In this document: piece after piece, positions 12,012 to 13,842 of the stretch | Numbering within the stretch: the stretch's first letter is position 1 | Layout: every line of letters starts with the position of its first letter | Program-made: the position numbers and the translations under genes | Notes under the pieces: generated by a model | Seen by the model: the letters and a program-made list of their open reading frames with translations, nothing else | Told to the model about the DNA's origin: nothing | Database searches by the model: none | From: Actinomycetota bacterium | Lineage (GTDB): Bacteria > Actinomycetota > Actinomycetes > Nanopelagicales > Nanopelagicaceae | Length of the DNA: 13,842 bases | NCBI GenBank assembly: GCA_026392775.1 | Contig: JAPLBK010000116.1 | Location: forward strand, 1 to 13,842 | Direction of reading: 5' to 3'

Positions 12012-13199
12012 GTGAACGTCGTAGTGAAGCCGGTTGAGCGCACCCCGCTTGCCCAGATGCTTACCCGCGATGAGTGGCGTCGAATGGCTGCCATGTTTGG
12101 CTTCATTCTTTTACTTCACGTAGCTGGTGCGATATTGATGTGGCAAGCCACCTCTGGTAACTACGAATTAAGCGATGGATCACTTTTTGGTTGGGGAACA
12201 GCAGCCCTTGCATACACACTAGGTATGCGCCATGCCTTTGATGCCGACCACATTAGCGCCATCGATAACACAACTCGTAAGTTAATGTCAGAAGGCAAGC
12301 GCCCCTTAGCTGTGGGTTTCTTTTTCTCGCTAGGTCACTCTTCAGTTGTTGCAGTGCTTGCACTCCTGCTCACTTTTGGAATCAAGGCTTTGGGTTCACA
12401 ACTTAAAGACGAAGACTCACAACTCCATCACTACACCAGCCTTATTGGTCTGACTGTGAGTGGAACTTTCTTAATGCTTATTGCAATTCTTAATCTAATT
12501 ATTTTAGTTTCGATCGTTGGTGTTTTTATTCAAATGCGCAAGGGCACATACAACGAAGAAGAGTTAGAAAAGCATTTAAATTCCCGTGGATTACTCATGC
12601 GCTTCTTTGGGCCAATTGCCCGTCGTATCGATGCATCATGGAAGATGTATCCACTAGGAATTCTCTTTGGTTTAGGTTTTGATACCGCAACAGAAATTGG
12701 TTTACTAGTTCTTGCTGGAACATCAGTCATTGCAGGACTGCCTTGGTGGGCAGTCCTTTCCTTGCCATTATTCTTTGCCGGTGGAATGAGTTTGCTCGAC
12801 ACAATCGATGGTTCATTTATGAACTTTGCTTATGGTTGGGCATTTTCAAAGCCAGTACGTAAGGTTTACTACAACATTATTATTACTGGACTCTCAGTGG
12901 GGGTTGCATTATTCGTTGGAGGATTAGAGCTCTGCCAAGTCTTAGCCCAACAGTTAAACCTGACCGGTGGCTTTTGGGATTATGCACTGGCCTTTAACCT
13001 AAACAGTGCTGGGTACTTCATTGTGGGGGCATTTGCCGTAGTCTGGACTGTGGCATTGCTGCTCTGGAAATACGGCAAAATCGAAGAGCGCTGGCATAAC
13101 AAAGCGCATGCGGCTCAATTAGCGCGCGGTGAACAAAGCAATCACACTGCAGCTGGAATTGATTTAGGCCCTATTACAGATGGATTTAAGATCGATTAG
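12012..13199 (+). CDS. nicT: NiCoT-family high-affinity nickel/cobalt permease (HoxN/NixA/NhlF type)
   Basis: This secondary transporter imports Ni2+ and/or Co2+ across the cytoplasmic membrane for metalloenzymes. The 395-residue protein has about eight membrane segments and all NiCoT signatures. RHAFDADHI (73-81) contains the metal-selecting H-x4-DH (His74, Asp79, His80). FSLGHSSVV (105-113), LGFDTATE (221-228) and GMSLLDTIDGSFMNFAYGWAF (258-278) are also present. Start is GTG at 12012 with AGGAGG (12000-12005) six bases upstream, one of the best ribosome sites in the window. Whether nickel or cobalt is preferred cannot be decided from motifs, but the Nur-like operator in the leader points to nickel. 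No nickel enzyme gene is within the window. It appears to be a single-gene transcript, divergent from the dimethylformamidase-like gene. Confidence 0.93.
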   Translation: MNVVVKPVERTPLAQMLTRDEWRRMAAMFGFILLLHVAGAILMWQATSGNYELSDGSLFGWGTAALAYTLGMRHAFDADHISAIDNTTRKLMSEGKRPLAVGFFFSLGHSSVVAVLALLLTFGIKALGSQLKDEDSQLHHYTSLIGLTVSGTFLMLIAILNLIILVSIVGVFIQMRKGTYNEEELEKHLNSRGLLMRFFGPIARRIDASWKMYPLGILFGLGFDTATEIGLLVLAGTSVIAGLPWWAVLSLPLFFAGGMSLLDTIDGSFMNFAYGWAFSKPVRKVYYNIIITGLSVGVALFVGGLELCQVLAQQLNLTGGFWDYALAFNLNSAGYFIVGAFAVVWTVALLLWKYGKIEERWHNKAHAAQLARGEQSNHTAAGIDLGPITDGFKID

Positions 13200-13224
13200 C
13201 AACCGCATCAAAGAACTTCCCTTA

Positions 13225-13247
13225 AGCGCTGCACCTGTAGCGCTACA
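13225..13247. repeat. Palindromic cluster after the nickel permease gene
   Basis: A perfect 12-base palindrome TGTAGCGCTACA occupies 13236-13247. Its core AGCGCT (13239-13244) also occurs at 13225-13230, so an alternative six-pair stem with an eight-base loop can form. No U run follows. It lies 26-48 bases after the permease stop and 85 bases before the next gene, so it may be an operator of that gene or a processed or terminated 3' end. Confidence 0.4.
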
Positions 13248-13294
13248 TGCGAGTCTTATCACCACCCTGACGGCCATTGAGCGCCGATCACACC

Positions 13295-13315
13295 CGAGAC
13301 GCGCTTGTCGTCTCG
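13295..13315 (+). promoter_or_regulatory. Perfect hairpin in the leader of the basic right-edge gene
   Basis: CGAGACG (13295-13301) pairs fully with CGTCTCG (13309-13315) over a seven-base loop. The structure ends 16 bases before the ATG at 13332. It is followed by AT-rich sequence without a Shine-Dalgarno site. A run of U is absent, so this is more likely a structured RNA leader than a terminator. Confidence 0.45.
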
Positions 13316-13331
13316 ATTGGTATGTATTTCT

Positions 13332-13842
13332 ATGTCATTAACACCCCGTACTTCAGCGCCCGGAAAAGCCCGTCGCGCAGCATCAGTTGGTAAGCCTAAG
13401 CGCGCAAAGAAAGCTGCCTTTAAAGCAGCTGGTCCAAAAGCGCGCAACACAACTGCACAAAAGAATGCACGCAAGAGCGCTGCAACTACTTCTAAAACAG
13501 GAAAGCCTGCATCTACTCGTCGTTATTCAGATGTTGATTCATCAACACAGTCAAAGAAGCAAGAGCGTTTAACTGATCGTTCAAAGCTTCGTGCAAAGCG
13601 CTTCCAAGAAAAGACTGCATCAAAGCCACGTCCGATTGAAGCACCAGAAGAGCGCGCAGCACGCATCGAACAATCACAGCGCCCAGAAAGTCGCGCTAAG
13701 AAGTTTGTGGCACAACGCGATGATCGCACCAAGCGCGCCTTCGATAAGAAGAAAGAGTTTGTTAAGCCTGAAAGTAAAAAACCTGAATATAAAAAACCAG
13801 AGTTTAAAAAGACTGAATACAAAACATCAGACACTCGTCCAA
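13332..13842 (+). CDS. Basic low-complexity N-terminus, probably of a DEAD-box RNA helicase (runs off the right edge)
   Basis: An open frame of 170 codons runs to the window end without a stop. It begins with MSLTPRTSAPGKARRAASV and is dominated by Lys, Arg, Ala, Ser and Pro. No membrane segment, signal peptide or folded domain is seen, so this part is disordered and likely binds nucleic acid. Near the end is a five-residue repeat of the form KPE-x-K. Long basic N-terminal tails of this kind precede the helicase core in actinobacterial DEAD-box RNA helicases. A structured leader also fits a cold-shock-type helicase, but no helicase motif is inside the window, so the name is an inference. An rRNA pseudouridine synthase with a basic tail is an alternative. 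There is no ribosome site before the ATG; an in-frame TTG at 13317 is possible. Codon use resembles that of the neighbouring genes. Confidence 0.6.
   Translation, partial: MSLTPRTSAPGKARRAASVGKPKRAKKAAFKAAGPKARNTTAQKNARKSAATTSKTGKPASTRRYSDVDSSTQSKKQERLTDRSKLRAKRFQEKTASKPRPIEAPEERAARIEQSQRPESRAKKFVAQRDDRTKRAFDKKKEFVKPESKKPEYKKPEFKKTEYKTSDTRP
13767..13826 (+). repeat. Four imperfect 15-base tandem repeats inside the right-edge gene
   Basis: Units start at 13767, 13782, 13797 and 13812, each of the form CCTGAA-xxT-AAAAAA with drift. They encode PESKK, PEYKK, PEFKK and TEYKT. The period keeps the frame, so copy number can vary without breaking the protein. Confidence 0.75.

Noticed and set aside
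12000..12014. Cobalamin riboswitch before the nickel/cobalt permease gene
   Set aside because: The whole divergent gap is about 90 bases and the predicted leader only about 30, too short for that riboswitch; no B12-box-like sequence seen.
13523..13834. Minus-strand frame of 103 codons at the right edge
   Set aside because: The Ser/Arg/Phe-rich product is the mirror of the Lys/Glu-rich plus-strand gene, which has consistent codon use and runs through to the edge.

Overview
The window looks like an ordinary chromosomal stretch of an actinomycete (Actinomycetota) of moderate to low GC content (mid-40s percent by eye). Evidence for this is the tilS-hpt gene pair, a nearby dacB, a RipA-like secreted NlpC/P60 protein with a Cys-His-Glu triad, ctaB, a Nur-type nickel operator, and several genes whose -10 box sits only 6-7 bases before the start codon (leaderless mRNAs, common in Actinomycetota). 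A streamlined freshwater lineage such as Nanopelagicales (acI) would fit, but this placement is an inference. No mobile element, phage gene, CRISPR array, rRNA or tRNA was seen. Coding density is very high and no gap exceeds about 160 bases.

Layout. 1-2295 (minus): a secreted NlpC/P60 endopeptidase, tilS and the start of hpt, closely packed and probably co-transcribed. 2371-4082 (minus): a two-gene ABC-2 type exporter with a TAATG overlap. 4195-5064 (minus): ctaB (haem O synthase), divergent from a secreted YVTN beta-propeller protein (5222-6301, plus). The propeller gene converges with dacB (PBP4-type D-Ala-D-Ala carboxypeptidase, minus) with no base between the stop codons. dacB is divergent from a trmH-family RNA methyltransferase gene and an overlapping MFS transporter gene (7552-9362, plus). 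The MFS gene overlaps tail-to-tail by 53 bp with a low-molecular-weight protein tyrosine phosphatase gene, which is itself coupled to an upstream TPR protein gene (minus). Next comes a secreted protein resembling the beta subunit of N,N-dimethylformamidase, whose last residues look frame-shifted (10784-11920, minus). It is divergent from a NiCoT-type nickel/cobalt permease (12012-13199, plus) with a good sigma-70 promoter followed by a Nur-like box. The window ends in a very basic, low-complexity N-terminus (13332 onward, plus), probably of a DEAD-box RNA helicase, preceded by a leader with a perfect 7-bp hairpin.

How the genes relate: cell-envelope work is prominent (NlpC/P60 and PBP4 cut peptidoglycan; the ABC and MFS transporters export or import solutes; two further exported proteins). 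tilS and hpt serve translation and purine salvage. The most informative regulatory sites are the nickel-control region of the permease, the repeated leaderless promoter geometry, and the structured leader near the right edge. I did not find a clear previously undescribed multi-gene system.
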